Assembly: GCF_040361255.1 (NCBI RefSeq)
Contig: NZ_APNG01000013.1
Location: 69,777-133,776 of the forward strand
Origin: Salinisphaera sp040361255
GTDB taxonomy: Bacteria; Pseudomonadota; Gammaproteobacteria; Nevskiales; Salinisphaeraceae
DNA length: 64,000 bases
Reading direction: 5' to 3'
How positions within the stretch are numbered: the first letter of the stretch is position 1; each line of letters begins with the position of its first letter. This document shows positions 7,864 through 16,986 of this stretch, one piece after another. Below the pieces are notes generated by a model, which was not told the origin of the DNA, did no database searches, and saw nothing but the letters and a program-made list of their open reading frames with translations. The position numbers were made by a program, and so were the translations under genes.

Positions 7864-8781
7864 TCAGTGCGGGTCGCGGCGGACGCTGTCGAGCTGACGA
7901 CAGAGCGTGGTCGCGCCGTCGAGCACGCGTACCGTCGCCCGCTGAATGAGATCGGGCGGCACGAAAAACAGATGGTCGTTTTCGACTGCCTGCAGCCCGG
8001 GCCAATCGCGCCAGTCGTCCAGCCAGTCGGGGCGTTCCTCGCCCATGCCACTGGCCACGATCGCCTGTGGATCGCGTTCGAGCACCGATTCGATCCCCAC
8101 CTTGGGTGCCAGCGAAACCGCATCGGCAAAGATGTTGCGCCCGCCGCACAGCCGGATCACCTGGCCAACGAGCTGGTTGCCGGCCAGCGTCTGGAGCGGG
8201 TCGTCCCAGACCTGGTAGAACACACGTACCGGCGCGCGCTCGCTGTAGCGTTCGCGCAGCGCCGACAATCGGCGAGTAAAACGTTGCGCGGTGGCATCGG
8301 CGGTGGCCGACGTAGCGCCCAGCACGCCCAAATCGCGAATGGCGCGGGCGATATCCGTGAGTTGGCGTGGCCGATCGACATACACCGGAATGCCCAGCGC
8401 GTCGAAGCGGGCCAGCGTGGCCGGATCGCCGCCCTGGCCCGAGGCCCAGGCCACCACCAGATCCGGATTTTTCGCGACCACGGCTTCCAGGCTGATATTG
8501 GTGTAGCCGCCGACTTCCGGGATCGCCCGCGCAGCGGGCGGGTAATCGCTGTACGACACCGCGCCCACGATACGATCACCCAGACCCGCGCTGTAGAGGT
8601 TTTCCACCAGATGCGGGGCGAGTGCAACAATGCGTTGCGCGGGTGCGTCCAGGCGAATGGTCTGTCCACGAAAATCGCGAACTTCGACCGCTGCCGCCGC
8701 CGCAGTGGTCACACCCAGCAAGGCAGCCAGCGCCGCGATAACAACGACACGCAAACGCGCGATGGCGCGATGATCCGACAT
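7864..8781 (-). CDS. btuF: BtuF-like periplasmic corrinoid-binding protein
   Basis: A 305-residue substrate-binding protein of a B12 ABC importer. An N-terminal signal segment (about residues 1-30, ending TTAAAAA) leads into RIVALAPHLVENLYSAGLGDRIVGAVSYSDYP, the typical first lobe of BtuF. A helical backbone linker joins it to the second lobe (VFYQVWDDPLQTLAG). The ATG at 8779-8781 overlaps the cobD stop as TGATG, which implies coupling; a GTG two codons upstream is an alternative. It is the last gene of the B12 operon and pairs with btuC and btuD further upstream. Confidence 0.9.
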   Translation of the reverse strand: MSDHRAIARLRVVVIAALAALLGVTTAAAAAVEVRDFRGQTIRLDAPAQRIVALAPHLVENLYSAGLGDRIVGAVSYSDYPPAARAIPEVGGYTNISLEAVVAKNPDLVVAWASGQGGDPATLARFDALGIPVYVDRPRQLTDIARAIRDLGVLGATSATADATAQRFTRRLSALRERYSERAPVRVFYQVWDDPLQTLAGNQLVGQVIRLCGGRNIFADAVSLAPKVGIESVLERDPQAIVASGMGEERPDWLDDWRDWPGLQAVENDHLFFVPPDLIQRATVRVLDGATTLCRQLDSVRRDPH

Positions 8782-9806
8782 CAGCACAATCCTCTTTCAG
8801 CCACCGTCTCGAGCGCGGCGCCGAGCCGTGTCTGCGCGGTACCATCGCCCGGCAGACCGAAGCGCAGCCAGCGGCCGTTATCGCCCAGACGGGTCCATAT
8901 GGCCTGTTCGGCCAGCGCCGCGTGAATACGGCCTGCCTGTTCGTGGTCATCGAAAAACACGCTGGTGAATAGCCCGGCACTGACAACGGCCTGTTGTAAA
9001 CACACCGTTTCCAGGCGTCTTGTCAGTGCGTGGGCCCCGGCCGCGATACGCGCCTGCTGGGCGGCCTGCCAAGCACGATCGGCCAGCGCATGACAGCCGA
9101 TCCAGCGCGCCGGATGGCTCACGCCCCAGGGCCGTAACTGCGCCTGCAGGCAGGCTACCTCGGGCGCGCGCCCGATCAGGAATCCCAGCCGCACACCCGC
9201 CAGCCCAAAGAACTTGCCCACCGAACGCAGCACCAGCACATTGGCCGGCCACGCAGTGGTGTGGATGCCGGGATTACAATCGGCGAATGCGGCATCCACC
9301 AGCAACAGGCCGTCGCGCCGGGCGAGTTCATCGGCCAAGCCGGCCAGGGTGACGCTATCCGCCTGTTCGGCGGTCGGATTGTTGGGCTGGATGACCACCG
9401 CATGATCCAGGGCGACGGCGATGCCCTCCAACTCGGCCAGATCGTGGTAGCGCACGAGCTCGTGACCGGCCATGGCCCAGGCCTGGGCATGTTCGGTATA
9501 GCCCACCGCCGGCACGCCGATCCGTGCGGGCCCGCGCGTCGTGCGCACCGCCTTAGGCAGTGCCTGTATCGCGAACTGGCTGCCGGGCAGGGCGGCGATC
9601 TCGCCGGCCGGGGCCTGGTAATAGTCGGCCGCGGCCGCGATCAGGCCGTCGTCGGCCTCCGGCAGGCGTGCCCACACCCGGCTCGGCACTGCGGGCACCG
9701 GATACGACCAGGGCGCGATCCCGGTCGACAGATCCAGCCAGGCGTCGAGGGCAATGCCATAGCGCGCGCTCGCCACGCGCAATCGGCCGCCGTGGTTCAA
9801 GGCCAT
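8781..9806 (-). CDS. cobD: L-threonine-O-3-phosphate decarboxylase
   Basis: A 341-residue PLP enzyme of the aminotransferase fold. LRSVGKFFGLAGVRLGF carries the PLP lysine (Lys198), IQPNNPT (about 139-145) is the cofactor-contact NNP motif, and LLLVDAAFADCNP holds the pyridine-nitrogen Asp. It converts threonine phosphate to (R)-1-aminopropan-2-ol O-phosphate, the linker that CbiB attaches to adenosylcobyric acid. The ATG at 9804-9806 overlaps cbiB by 10 bases; the frame extends upstream but only as antisense-like sequence. The name follows Salmonella CobD, not Pseudomonas CobD (= CbiB). Confidence 0.92.
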   Translation of the reverse strand: MALNHGGRLRVASARYGIALDAWLDLSTGIAPWSYPVPAVPSRVWARLPEADDGLIAAAADYYQAPAGEIAALPGSQFAIQALPKAVRTTRGPARIGVPAVGYTEHAQAWAMAGHELVRYHDLAELEGIAVALDHAVVIQPNNPTAEQADSVTLAGLADELARRDGLLLVDAAFADCNPGIHTTAWPANVLVLRSVGKFFGLAGVRLGFLIGRAPEVACLQAQLRPWGVSHPARWIGCHALADRAWQAAQQARIAAGAHALTRRLETVCLQQAVVSAGLFTSVFFDDHEQAGRIHAALAEQAIWTRLGDNGRWLRFGLPGDGTAQTRLGAALETVAERGLC

Positions 9807-10723
9807 GCCCAATCCAGTATCGCGATGGTCACAATCCAGAGCCAGAGCGTACGCCCGACCAGCACGATCGCGCGTTCCATATCCGCACTGTCCGGCGGCG
9901 TATCGCCGCCAAACACCGGCCGCGACTGATAGGCGCCGTGATAATACGCGCCGCCGCCCAGGCGCAATCGCAACGCACCCGCCCCCGCACACATCACCGG
10001 TCCGGCGTTGGGGCTGGCCAGCGCCGACGCCTGGGCGTACCAGCTGCGCAGGCCCGCACGGGTATCACCCACGAGCGCAAACGACAGTGCGGTCAAACGC
10101 GCGCTCGGCCAGTTGGCCAGATCGTCGGCACGCGCCGCCGCCCAGCCGAACCGCCGGTAGCGCGGCGTACGATAGCCCCACATGGCATCCAGGGTATTGA
10201 TCGCCCGATGTGCGATTGCTGCCGCCACGGCACCGGCCGGTCCGGCCGCCAGGCCGCCGACGGCAAACCAGAACAAGCTCGCATGCACGCCGTCACTGGC
10301 GTTTTCCAGCAGCGATTCGAGCGCGGCCCGGCGAATCGCAGCAGCGTCCATCGTTTGTGTATCGCGACTGACCAGCGCGGCGACCGCACGACGTGCAGCA
10401 GTGATATCGCCGCCCTGCAAGGCCGCTTCAACCGCACGCGTATGTATTTTGAGGCTGTGCCAGGCAATACACAGCCAGAGCCCGAACACCGCCACGATCC
10501 AGCCGACAGGCGTCGGCAACGGCGCAATCAGCAGGCCGGCTAGCACGGCCGGCGGTACGACCAGCGCCAACCAGGCGATGGCCCCCGCCCAGCGCCGGCG
10601 CGGCAGACGCCGATCAAGCGCCGCGGCCAGACGGCCAAAGCCGACCAGCGGATGGTAGGCCCGCGGCTCGCCCAGCCATGCGTCGAGGCCCAGGCCGGCG
10701 AGCACCGCCAGGGTCAGGCCCAT
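9797..10723 (-). CDS. cbiB: Adenosylcobinamide-phosphate synthase
   Basis: A 308-residue inner-membrane protein with about five hydrophobic helices. It begins MGLTLAVLAGLGLDAWLGEP and contains HPLVGFGR, the hallmark of the family. LVSRDTQTMD, ESLLENASDGVHASLFWF and INTLDAMWGYR are further conserved blocks. It joins aminopropanol phosphate from CobD to adenosylcobyric acid from CbiP or CbiZ. It overlaps cobS upstream and cobD downstream by 10 bases each. Confidence 0.93.
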   Translation of the reverse strand: MGLTLAVLAGLGLDAWLGEPRAYHPLVGFGRLAAALDRRLPRRRWAGAIAWLALVVPPAVLAGLLIAPLPTPVGWIVAVFGLWLCIAWHSLKIHTRAVEAALQGGDITAARRAVAALVSRDTQTMDAAAIRRAALESLLENASDGVHASLFWFAVGGLAAGPAGAVAAAIAHRAINTLDAMWGYRTPRYRRFGWAAARADDLANWPSARLTALSFALVGDTRAGLRSWYAQASALASPNAGPVMCAGAGALRLRLGGGAYYHGAYQSRPVFGGDTPPDSADMERAIVLVGRTLWLWIVTIAILDWAWP

Positions 10724-11508
10724 AGGCCGCCCCCCAGCACGGCCGCGACCAGCGCGGCGATGACCAGCGCCGCCGCTTCCACCAGCTCGATCAACGCACC
10801 GATCACATCGCCGGTATAACCGCCGATCCGGCGCTGCCAGAGCGCGCGCCAGGTCAGGCCCACCACGAACGCCGCCAGTATCGTGGCCAGGCCCAGTGCG
10901 ATACCGGCAAAAGCCAGCGTCAGCCCCATGACGATCGCGGCCACCACGGCCATATCGCGGCGCGACAGATTGAGCGCCATCGCGCTTGCCAGGCCCTGAC
11001 GGCGCCGATAGCGCGTGGTGGCCATGAGCACCCCGGCCGCGGTGCGCGCGAGCATGGGGACGACGAGCACTACCACGCCGGCCTGGGGCCAGAGCGCAAT
11101 CAGCGCCGCGCTCTTGAGCGCCAGCACCAGCACCAGCGCGACCACGGCCATGGGCCCCGCAGCCGGGTCCTTCATCACGGCCAGCGTACGCTCGGCGTCC
11201 GCCTGGCCGTGGCCGGCGAACAGGGCGTCCACACAATCGGCGAGCCCGTCCAGATGCAACGCGCCGGTGATCACGACCCACAACACGACCACCAGCGCCG
11301 CGCCGAGCATGGCATCGATGCCATGCAGCGCGCTGGCCAGTCCGGCCAGCAGCGCCCCGATCGCGAGCCCGACCAGCGGATAACACAGCACCGACCGGCC
11401 CGAATCGGCCGCCGACACGGGGCTCCTGATCAGGCGCGCCATCGGTAGCGTGGTCAACAGGCCGAAGGCCAGCCATAGCGGCTGAAAGAACGCGATCAGG
11501 CGCCGCAT
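10714..11508 (-). CDS. cobS: Adenosylcobinamide-GDP ribazoletransferase (cobalamin synthase)
   Basis: A 264-residue polytopic inner-membrane enzyme. The N-terminal LAFGLLTTLPM and the catalytic region TGALHLDGLADCVDALFAG with nearby ERTLAVMKD are family signatures. It transfers alpha-ribazole (phosphate) to adenosylcobinamide-GDP, the last condensing step of nucleotide-loop assembly. It overlaps cbiB by 10 bases and cobC by 13 bases. Confidence 0.95.
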   Translation of the reverse strand: MRRLIAFFQPLWLAFGLLTTLPMARLIRSPVSAADSGRSVLCYPLVGLAIGALLAGLASALHGIDAMLGAALVVVLWVVITGALHLDGLADCVDALFAGHGQADAERTLAVMKDPAAGPMAVVALVLVLALKSAALIALWPQAGVVVLVVPMLARTAAGVLMATTRYRRRQGLASAMALNLSRRDMAVVAAIVMGLTLAFAGIALGLATILAAFVVGLTWRALWQRRIGGYTGDVIGALIELVEAAALVIAALVAAVLGGGLWA

Positions 11509-12131
11509 GTCTTGGCTGCACCGAAGTCGATATTGTGGGCGACCAGCTGGGTATTCGTACGCGCACCGTCCGCCACCACGCGCAGACGACTCAGGCAGGC
11601 ATAGGGCACCTCGAGACGATGCATCGCCGCGCCAGGCATGGCGAGCAGATCGGCCAGCAGGGCCCGCATAAGCCCGCCATGGGCGACCAGTACCACATGG
11701 CCGCCGGCATGGGCGGCCACTGCGTCCTCGAAAGCCGCCCGGGCACGCGCACGCAGCGCCGCCAGCGATTCGCCGCCCGGCGGGCCGTTTTGTTCCGGGT
11801 CGTCGAACCAGGCCTGGGCCGCATCATGATCCTGATCCCAGACCTCGGCGACGGGCCGGCCTTCCCAGCGGCCGAAGTCGATTTCGCGCAGGCGCCTGTC
11901 GATCGTGCAGCCCAGCCCGCGCTCGGCCGCCAGTTTCTCTGCAAAGACCCGACAACGGCGCAGCGGCGAGGCAATGACGTGCTGCCAATGCGGCTGCGCA
12001 TCGGCCTGGGCCTGCATGCGGGCCAGCCCGGCAGCGGACAGCGCCACATCCCGGCTGCCACGAAAGATCGCGCCGCCTTCACATTCGCCGTGGCGCAGCA
12101 GATCGACGAGCGTTGCCGTGGCTTCAACCAT
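11496..12131 (-). CDS. cobC: Alpha-ribazole-5'-phosphate phosphatase, histidine phosphatase family
   Basis: A 211-residue histidine phosphatase. LLRHGECEGGAIFRG holds the catalytic RHG at about residues 13-15, and LVAHGGLMRALL supplies the second active-site histidine. FGRWEGRPVAEVW is the conserved acidic-donor region. The assignment to CobC over a generic phosphoglycerate mutase relies on its place between cobT and cobS. It overlaps cobT by 8 bases. Confidence 0.85.
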   Translation of the reverse strand: MVEATATLVDLLRHGECEGGAIFRGSRDVALSAAGLARMQAQADAQPHWQHVIASPLRRCRVFAEKLAAERGLGCTIDRRLREIDFGRWEGRPVAEVWDQDHDAAQAWFDDPEQNGPPGGESLAALRARARAAFEDAVAAHAGGHVVLVAHGGLMRALLADLLAMPGAAMHRLEVPYACLSRLRVVADGARTNTQLVAHNIDFGAAKTCGA

Positions 12132-13182
12132 CGCTGCTTGTCACCCCGGCTTCGTCGAAGGTCGCCATGTCGGCATGCAGGGCGAGCGCGTCGGCGATCA
12201 CACCCAATGCGAGTGCGGCGCCGCTGCCCTCGCCCAGACGCATATCCAGATCGAGCAGAGGCCGGGCCTCGAGCCGTGCGAGCACGCCTGCATGGCCAGT
12301 TTCGGCCGAGCGATGGCCGAACAGTTGCCAATGCCGACACGCGGGCGCGATCTCGACGGCACACAGGGCGGCCACACTGGCGATGAAACCATCCACGAGC
12401 ACGGGCACGCCGGCCTGGGCCGCGGCCACGAACGCGCCGGTCAGTGCGGCAATTTCGAAACCGCCCACACAGCGCAGCACGGCCAGCGCATGGGCTGCGC
12501 CCGTCAGGCCCTGCCAACTGGAACCATGCCGCGCCAGCCCGGCCGCAACCACGGCCTGTTTACGGGCCAGCCCGGCGCTATCCACACCGGTCCCCCGGCC
12601 GACCACCTGGGCCGGCGTGGCACCGGTCAGGCCCGCCAGCACGGCCGCCGCGCTGGTGGTATTACCGATGCCCATCTCGCCACCAATAAACAGATGCGCC
12701 GATGCCCATACGCGCTCGCGACCGGCGCGTAACGCCTGTTCGAGTTCGTCGGCCTGCATCGCCGCACCGGTGGTGAAATCTGCCGTGCCGGGGCCGATAC
12801 GGGCATCGATGACATCGGGGCAATCGGCCGGCGGGGCGACGGCGCCCAGATCGACGATCGCAAGCCGCGCGTGGTGGCGTCGCGCCAGTACACAAATGGC
12901 CGCGCCGCCTGCGGCGAAGTTGGCGATCATCTGCCCGGTCACGGCCTGATCGAAGGCCGATACCCCCTGCGCCGCCACACCGTGATCACCGGCGAAAACA
13001 ACGATATCGATATCGCTGAGCACCGGCACCGCACGCCCCTGCCAGCCGGCGAAATCCGCGGCCAGCTGCTCCAGCCGGCCCAGCGAACCGGGCGGCTTGG
13101 TCAGCACGCCCTGGCGGGCCTGAGCGGCGGCGCGCGCTTCGAGATCAATCGGGGCAATCGGCTGCGTCAGCCAGTCGGTCAT
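12124..13182 (-). CDS. cobT: Nicotinate-nucleotide:dimethylbenzimidazole phosphoribosyltransferase
   Basis: A 352-residue enzyme that makes alpha-ribazole phosphate from the lower-ligand base and nicotinate mononucleotide. LTKPPGSLGRLEQLA near the N-terminus, FAGDHGVAAQGVSAF, GEMGIGNTTSAAA and the C-terminal MRLGEGSGAALAL, which carries the catalytic Glu, are all present. The length is normal. The ATG at 13180-13182 overlaps the cobU stop by four bases (ATGA). Confidence 0.96.
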   Translation of the reverse strand: MTDWLTQPIAPIDLEARAAAQARQGVLTKPPGSLGRLEQLAADFAGWQGRAVPVLSDIDIVVFAGDHGVAAQGVSAFDQAVTGQMIANFAAGGAAICVLARRHHARLAIVDLGAVAPPADCPDVIDARIGPGTADFTTGAAMQADELEQALRAGRERVWASAHLFIGGEMGIGNTTSAAAVLAGLTGATPAQVVGRGTGVDSAGLARKQAVVAAGLARHGSSWQGLTGAAHALAVLRCVGGFEIAALTGAFVAAAQAGVPVLVDGFIASVAALCAVEIAPACRHWQLFGHRSAETGHAGVLARLEARPLLDLDMRLGEGSGAALALGVIADALALHADMATFDEAGVTSSDG

Positions 13183-13706
13183 GCGTCGTTCTCCTTGAGC
13201 GTCAGCGGTAAACCGGCCACCACCAGCGTCACCCGATCGCAGCGCGCGGCCAGCGCCTGGTGCAGACGCCCGGCCTCGTCGGCAAAACGCCGCGACAACG
13301 CGCCGAGCGGCACGATGCCCGAGCCCACTTCGTTGGACACGAACAACAACCGGGCCCGGCTGGCGTCGACCGCGGCGAGCAGGGCATCGCGTTCCTCGGC
13401 CCAGCGCCCGGGGCGGGCCTCGTCGCCGAGACAATTGCTCAGCCACAGCGTCAGACAATCCACGAGAATACAGCGGTCGGGCGCATCCAGCCGGCGCAGG
13501 CACGCACCCAGCGCCTGCGGCGCTTCGACCGTCTGCCAGCGCGCGTCCCGCTGCGCGCGGTGGTGCTGGATACGGGCAGTCATTTGCGCGTCACCCGCAA
13601 GCGCCGTGGCCACATAGATCCAGCGTGACACGTCGAGCGACAGCGCCCGTGTTTCCGCGTGGCGACTCTTGCCGCTGCGCGTACCGCCGAGCACGAGTTC
13701 CTTCAT
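13179..13706 (-). CDS. cobU: Adenosylcobinamide kinase / adenosylcobinamide-phosphate guanylyltransferase
   Basis: A 175-residue bifunctional enzyme. The P-loop GGTRSGKS is at residues 7-14. RIQHHRAQRDARW carries the His of the guanylyl-enzyme site. LVDCLTLWLSNCL and VSNEVGSGIVP are the other conserved blocks. It phosphorylates adenosylcobinamide and then activates it with GTP. Its presence allows direct salvage of cobinamide, in parallel with the CbiZ route in the same operon. A 27-base gap separates it from btuD. Confidence 0.95.
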   Translation of the reverse strand: MKELVLGGTRSGKSRHAETRALSLDVSRWIYVATALAGDAQMTARIQHHRAQRDARWQTVEAPQALGACLRRLDAPDRCILVDCLTLWLSNCLGDEARPGRWAEERDALLAAVDASRARLLFVSNEVGSGIVPLGALSRRFADEAGRLHQALAARCDRVTLVVAGLPLTLKENDA

Positions 13707-13733
13707 CGCCTACTCCTGCGACAGACAGCCCGC

Positions 13734-14519
13734 TCACCCATGCAATACCACCGGTGTATGGCTATCGGGGTGGGTGATCACCCGCGTGTGCGTATCGAAC
13801 AGACATTGCATGCGCTCGGCGGTAACCACTTCGGCCGGCGTGCCGGCGGCAATCGTACGCCCGTCGCGCAGGGCCAGCATGCGATCGGCATAGCGCGCGG
13901 CCAGGCTGATATCGTGCAACACACTCACGATCGCCACGCCCTGGGCGGCCAGCTCCGCGACTTGTTGCATAACCAGACGCTGGTGGCCGAGATCGAGCGC
14001 GGCTACCGGCTCGTCGAGCAGCAACAGCCGTTCGCCGGCGTCCTCGGCACGCCAGATCTGGCTCATTACCCGGGCCAGCTGCACGCGCTGTTTCTCGCCG
14101 CCGGACAGGCGCGTATAAGGCCGATCGCGCAGATGGGCGATATCGCAGGCCGCCAGCGTTTGCCCCACGATCCTGCGGTCCGCCACGCTGCCCGAGGCAT
14201 GCGGGCCACGACCCAGGCGCACCACCTCGGCCACGGTAAACGGGAAATTCAGCGCACTGGCCTGCGGCAACAGCGCGACCCGGCAGGCACGCTCGCGTGC
14301 CGGCCAGTCGGCGAGGGTACGTCCGGACAGCCGAATCGCCCCGGCCGCGGGCGCCAAATCGCCGATCAGGGCATGAATCAGGGTCGACTTGCCGGCCCCG
14401 TTGGGCCCGATCACGGCCAGATGCTGGCCGGCCGCGAGTACGAATCCGGCGGCTTCGACGACAGTTCGCCCGCCCGCGCTCAGGCGCAAGGCCTCGACTT
14501 CGAGTATCGGCGTCGTCAT
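13734..14519 (-). CDS. btuD: Corrinoid ABC transporter ATPase
   Basis: A 261-residue ABC ATPase. Walker A is GPNGAGKST (about 38-46), the signature is LSGGEKQRVQLARV, and Walker B is LLLLDEPVAALDLGHQ. It belongs to the siderophore/heme/B12 subfamily. B12 as substrate is inferred from adjacency to btuC and the operon. The BtuD dimer would power BtuC. It overlaps btuC by four bases. Confidence 0.9.
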   Translation of the reverse strand: MTTPILEVEALRLSAGGRTVVEAAGFVLAAGQHLAVIGPNGAGKSTLIHALIGDLAPAAGAIRLSGRTLADWPARERACRVALLPQASALNFPFTVAEVVRLGRGPHASGSVADRRIVGQTLAACDIAHLRDRPYTRLSGGEKQRVQLARVMSQIWRAEDAGERLLLLDEPVAALDLGHQRLVMQQVAELAAQGVAIVSVLHDISLAARYADRMLALRDGRTIAAGTPAEVVTAERMQCLFDTHTRVITHPDSHTPVVLHG

Positions 14520-15523
14520 AGCCCGTACTCGCGCCGCCGGCGCAACAGCGAGATGAAAAACGGCGCGCCGAGCAAGGCCGTCAGCAGGCCCACCGGCAGC
14601 TCGGTAGGCGCAACCACGATACGGGCCAGCGTATCGGCCAAAAGCAAAAGAATTGCCCCCGCCAGCGCCGAGGCCGGCAGCAACCAGCGATGATCGGGGC
14701 CGATGAGCATGCGCACGATATGCGGTACGACCAGCCCCACGAAGGTAATCGCCCCCGCGACCGCCACCGAAACACCCACGCCGGCCGCGGTGAGCAGCAC
14801 CAGCCGACGCTTGATGCGATCCACCGCAATACCCAGATGCCGCGCCTCCGATTCGCCCAGTAACAGGGCATTGAGCGCATCGGCCTGGCGTGGCAGTACC
14901 CAGAACACGAGCGCGCTCACCCCGGCCACGATCGCGACCCGCGGCCAGTTGGCGCCGTCGAGCCCGCCCATGCGCCAGAGGCTGATCCGGCGCAGCATTT
15001 CGTTATCAGCATGAAACTCCAGCAGCGAGCCCACGCTGCCGGCCAGCGCGCCGATGGCAATGCCGGCCAACAGCATGGTCGCCACCGATGTACCGCCCGG
15101 CCCGGTGGCCAATCGATAGACCAGCAAAACTGCCGCGGTGCCGCCGACGAACGCGCCCAGCGACACCAGCGACAGGCCGATAAAGCCGGCCGCCCCGCCT
15201 GCGAATACGATGACCAGACTCGCGCCCACCGATGCGCCCGCGGTTACGCCGATCAGCGAGGGATCGGCCAGCGGATTGCGAAACAAGCCCTGCATGGCCG
15301 CCCCGCAAATCGCCAGCATCGCCCCGACCAGGGCGGTAAGCAGCGCACGCGGCAGGCGCAACTGACGCACGATCAGCGCCAGCCGGTCCACGCCGTCATC
15401 GCGGCCGACCAGCACCGCCAGCACATCCAGCGCCGGCAGGCGCACCGCGCCGAGCATCACCGCTGCCAGCAGACAGACCGGCAGGGCGAACGCGAGCAGC
15501 CAGACGAGCCGGCGCGGACTCAT
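14516..15523 (-). CDS. btuC: Corrinoid ABC transporter permease, FecCD family
   Basis: A 335-residue protein with about ten hydrophobic helices. LPRALLTALVGAMLAICGAA, followed by MQGLFRNPLADPSLIGVTAG, is the defining FecCD block. FVGLVVPHIVRMLIGPDHRW near the C-terminus forms the coupling helix with BtuD. It overlaps cbiP and btuD by four bases each. It carries B12 or precursors from BtuF into the cytoplasm. Confidence 0.92.
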   Translation of the reverse strand: MSPRRLVWLLAFALPVCLLAAVMLGAVRLPALDVLAVLVGRDDGVDRLALIVRQLRLPRALLTALVGAMLAICGAAMQGLFRNPLADPSLIGVTAGASVGASLVIVFAGGAAGFIGLSLVSLGAFVGGTAAVLLVYRLATGPGGTSVATMLLAGIAIGALAGSVGSLLEFHADNEMLRRISLWRMGGLDGANWPRVAIVAGVSALVFWVLPRQADALNALLLGESEARHLGIAVDRIKRRLVLLTAAGVGVSVAVAGAITFVGLVVPHIVRMLIGPDHRWLLPASALAGAILLLLADTLARIVVAPTELPVGLLTALLGAPFFISLLRRRREYGL

Positions 15524-16986
15524 GCGCCAGCCTCGGCAAGTAGCGCGTCGAGATCGATCGCAGCTTCCACGGCATCGGCCAGCCGTTCGAACTGGCGCTC
15601 GCGCAGGCCCGCGAGATCTTCGGTGGCCGCGTTTTCCAAACCCGCCCAGGCGAGCACCGCCGCACAGCCGGCCGCGCTGTCGAACAGCCCGTGCAGATAG
15701 GTGCCGGCGACCTGGCCATCGGCGCTGATCGCGCCGTCGAAGCCGTTATCGAGTTCGACAAACGGACGCACCAGATCGGCGCCGCGGGTCACGCCACAAT
15801 GAATTCGATAGCCGGCGACCGCTGCCTCGCCATTGCTCTGACTCTCCACCAGCCGGCCGCTGACGTTTTCGAGCCGTTTTTCGGTGCCGATTTCTGTCGC
15901 GATATCAAGCAGGCCCAGCCCAGCAACCACGCCCGGCGCGTCTTCCACACCGTGCGGGTCGTCGATCGCCTGCCCCAGCATCTGATAGCCGCCACAGATG
16001 CCGAGCACGTGTCCGCCGTAGCGCAGGTGCCGGGTGATATGCGTATCCCAGCCATTGGCCGCTAGCCATTGCCGATCCGCGCGCACGTTCTTGGAGCCCG
16101 GCAGCACGATGAGATCGGCCCCGCCCGGGCGCTGACCGGGCCCGACCCATTGCAGATCCACACCCGGCTGCAGACGCAGCGCGTCGAAATCGGTGTGATT
16201 GGAAATCCGCGGCAAGGCGGGCACCTGGACCACGAAACGGGCGTCGGCATCGACGCGCTGATCGCGGGCGATGGCATCCTCGGCGTCGAGATAGAGCCCA
16301 TCCAGCCAGGGCAGCACGCCGAATACCGGCTTGCCGGTCTCGCGCTCCAGCCATTCCAGGCCGGGTTCGAGCAGGGCGATATCGCCGCGAAACCGGTTGA
16401 TCACGAAACCGATGATGCGCGCCCGCTCGGATTCGGACAAAAGCGCCAGCGTGCCCACGATCTGGGCGAACACGCCGCCCTTGTCGATATCGGCCACCAG
16501 CACGACCGGACAATCCACTGCCTCGGCGAAGCCCATATTGGCAATATCGTTGGCCCGCAGATTGATCTCCGCCGGGCTGCCCGCGCCTTCCACGAGCACG
16601 AGCTCGTATTGTTCCACCAGACGCGCATGCGAGGCGCGCACCGCAGCCATCGCGGTCGGCTTGTAGTGGTGATAGTCGCTTGCCGACATGCCGGCCACCG
16701 CCCGGCCGTGGATGATGACCTGGGCGTTGTGATCGCTGGAGGGCTTGAGCAGCACCGGGCTCATGTCGATGGTGGGCGCGACCCCGCAGGCCGCCGCCTG
16801 CACGGCCTGGGCGCGGGCAATCTCGCCGCCGTCGCTGGACACGGCACTGTTCAAGGCCATGTTCTGCGGCTTGAACGGGGCGACCGACACACCGCGCCGA
16901 TGCCAGGCCCGGCCCAGGCCGGCCACCAGCGTCGACTTGCCGGCATCGGTGGCCGTGCCCTGGATCATGAGCGTCCTAGCAGCCAT
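15520..16986 (-). CDS. cbiP: Adenosylcobyric acid synthase (glutamine-hydrolysing)
   Basis: A 488-residue, two-domain amidase. The N-terminal synthetase domain begins with the P-loop-like GTATDAGKST and continues PFKPQNMALNS and VEGAGSPAEINL. The C-terminal glutamine amidotransferase domain has the nucleophile in GICGGYQMLG and the His in GTYLHGLFD. It amidates four carboxylates of adenosylcobyrinic a,c-diamide. The ATG at 16984-16986 overlaps cbiZ by 11 bases; an upstream extension to 17028 lacks homology. No ring-building cbi/cob genes lie in this window, so its substrate must come from elsewhere or from salvage. Also called cobQ. Confidence 0.93.
   Translation of the reverse strand: MAARTLMIQGTATDAGKSTLVAGLGRAWHRRGVSVAPFKPQNMALNSAVSSDGGEIARAQAVQAAACGVAPTIDMSPVLLKPSSDHNAQVIIHGRAVAGMSASDYHHYKPTAMAAVRASHARLVEQYELVLVEGAGSPAEINLRANDIANMGFAEAVDCPVVLVADIDKGGVFAQIVGTLALLSESERARIIGFVINRFRGDIALLEPGLEWLERETGKPVFGVLPWLDGLYLDAEDAIARDQRVDADARFVVQVPALPRISNHTDFDALRLQPGVDLQWVGPGQRPGGADLIVLPGSKNVRADRQWLAANGWDTHITRHLRYGGHVLGICGGYQMLGQAIDDPHGVEDAPGVVAGLGLLDIATEIGTEKRLENVSGRLVESQSNGEAAVAGYRIHCGVTRGADLVRPFVELDNGFDGAISADGQVAGTYLHGLFDSAAGCAAVLAWAGLENAATEDLAGLRERQFERLADAVEAAIDLDALLAEAGA

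Noticed and set aside
13734..15523. Heme or iron-siderophore importer instead of a B12 importer
   Set aside because: The ATPase and permease alone could be heme-type, but they are embedded by four-base overlaps in the corrinoid operon, which also ends in btuF.
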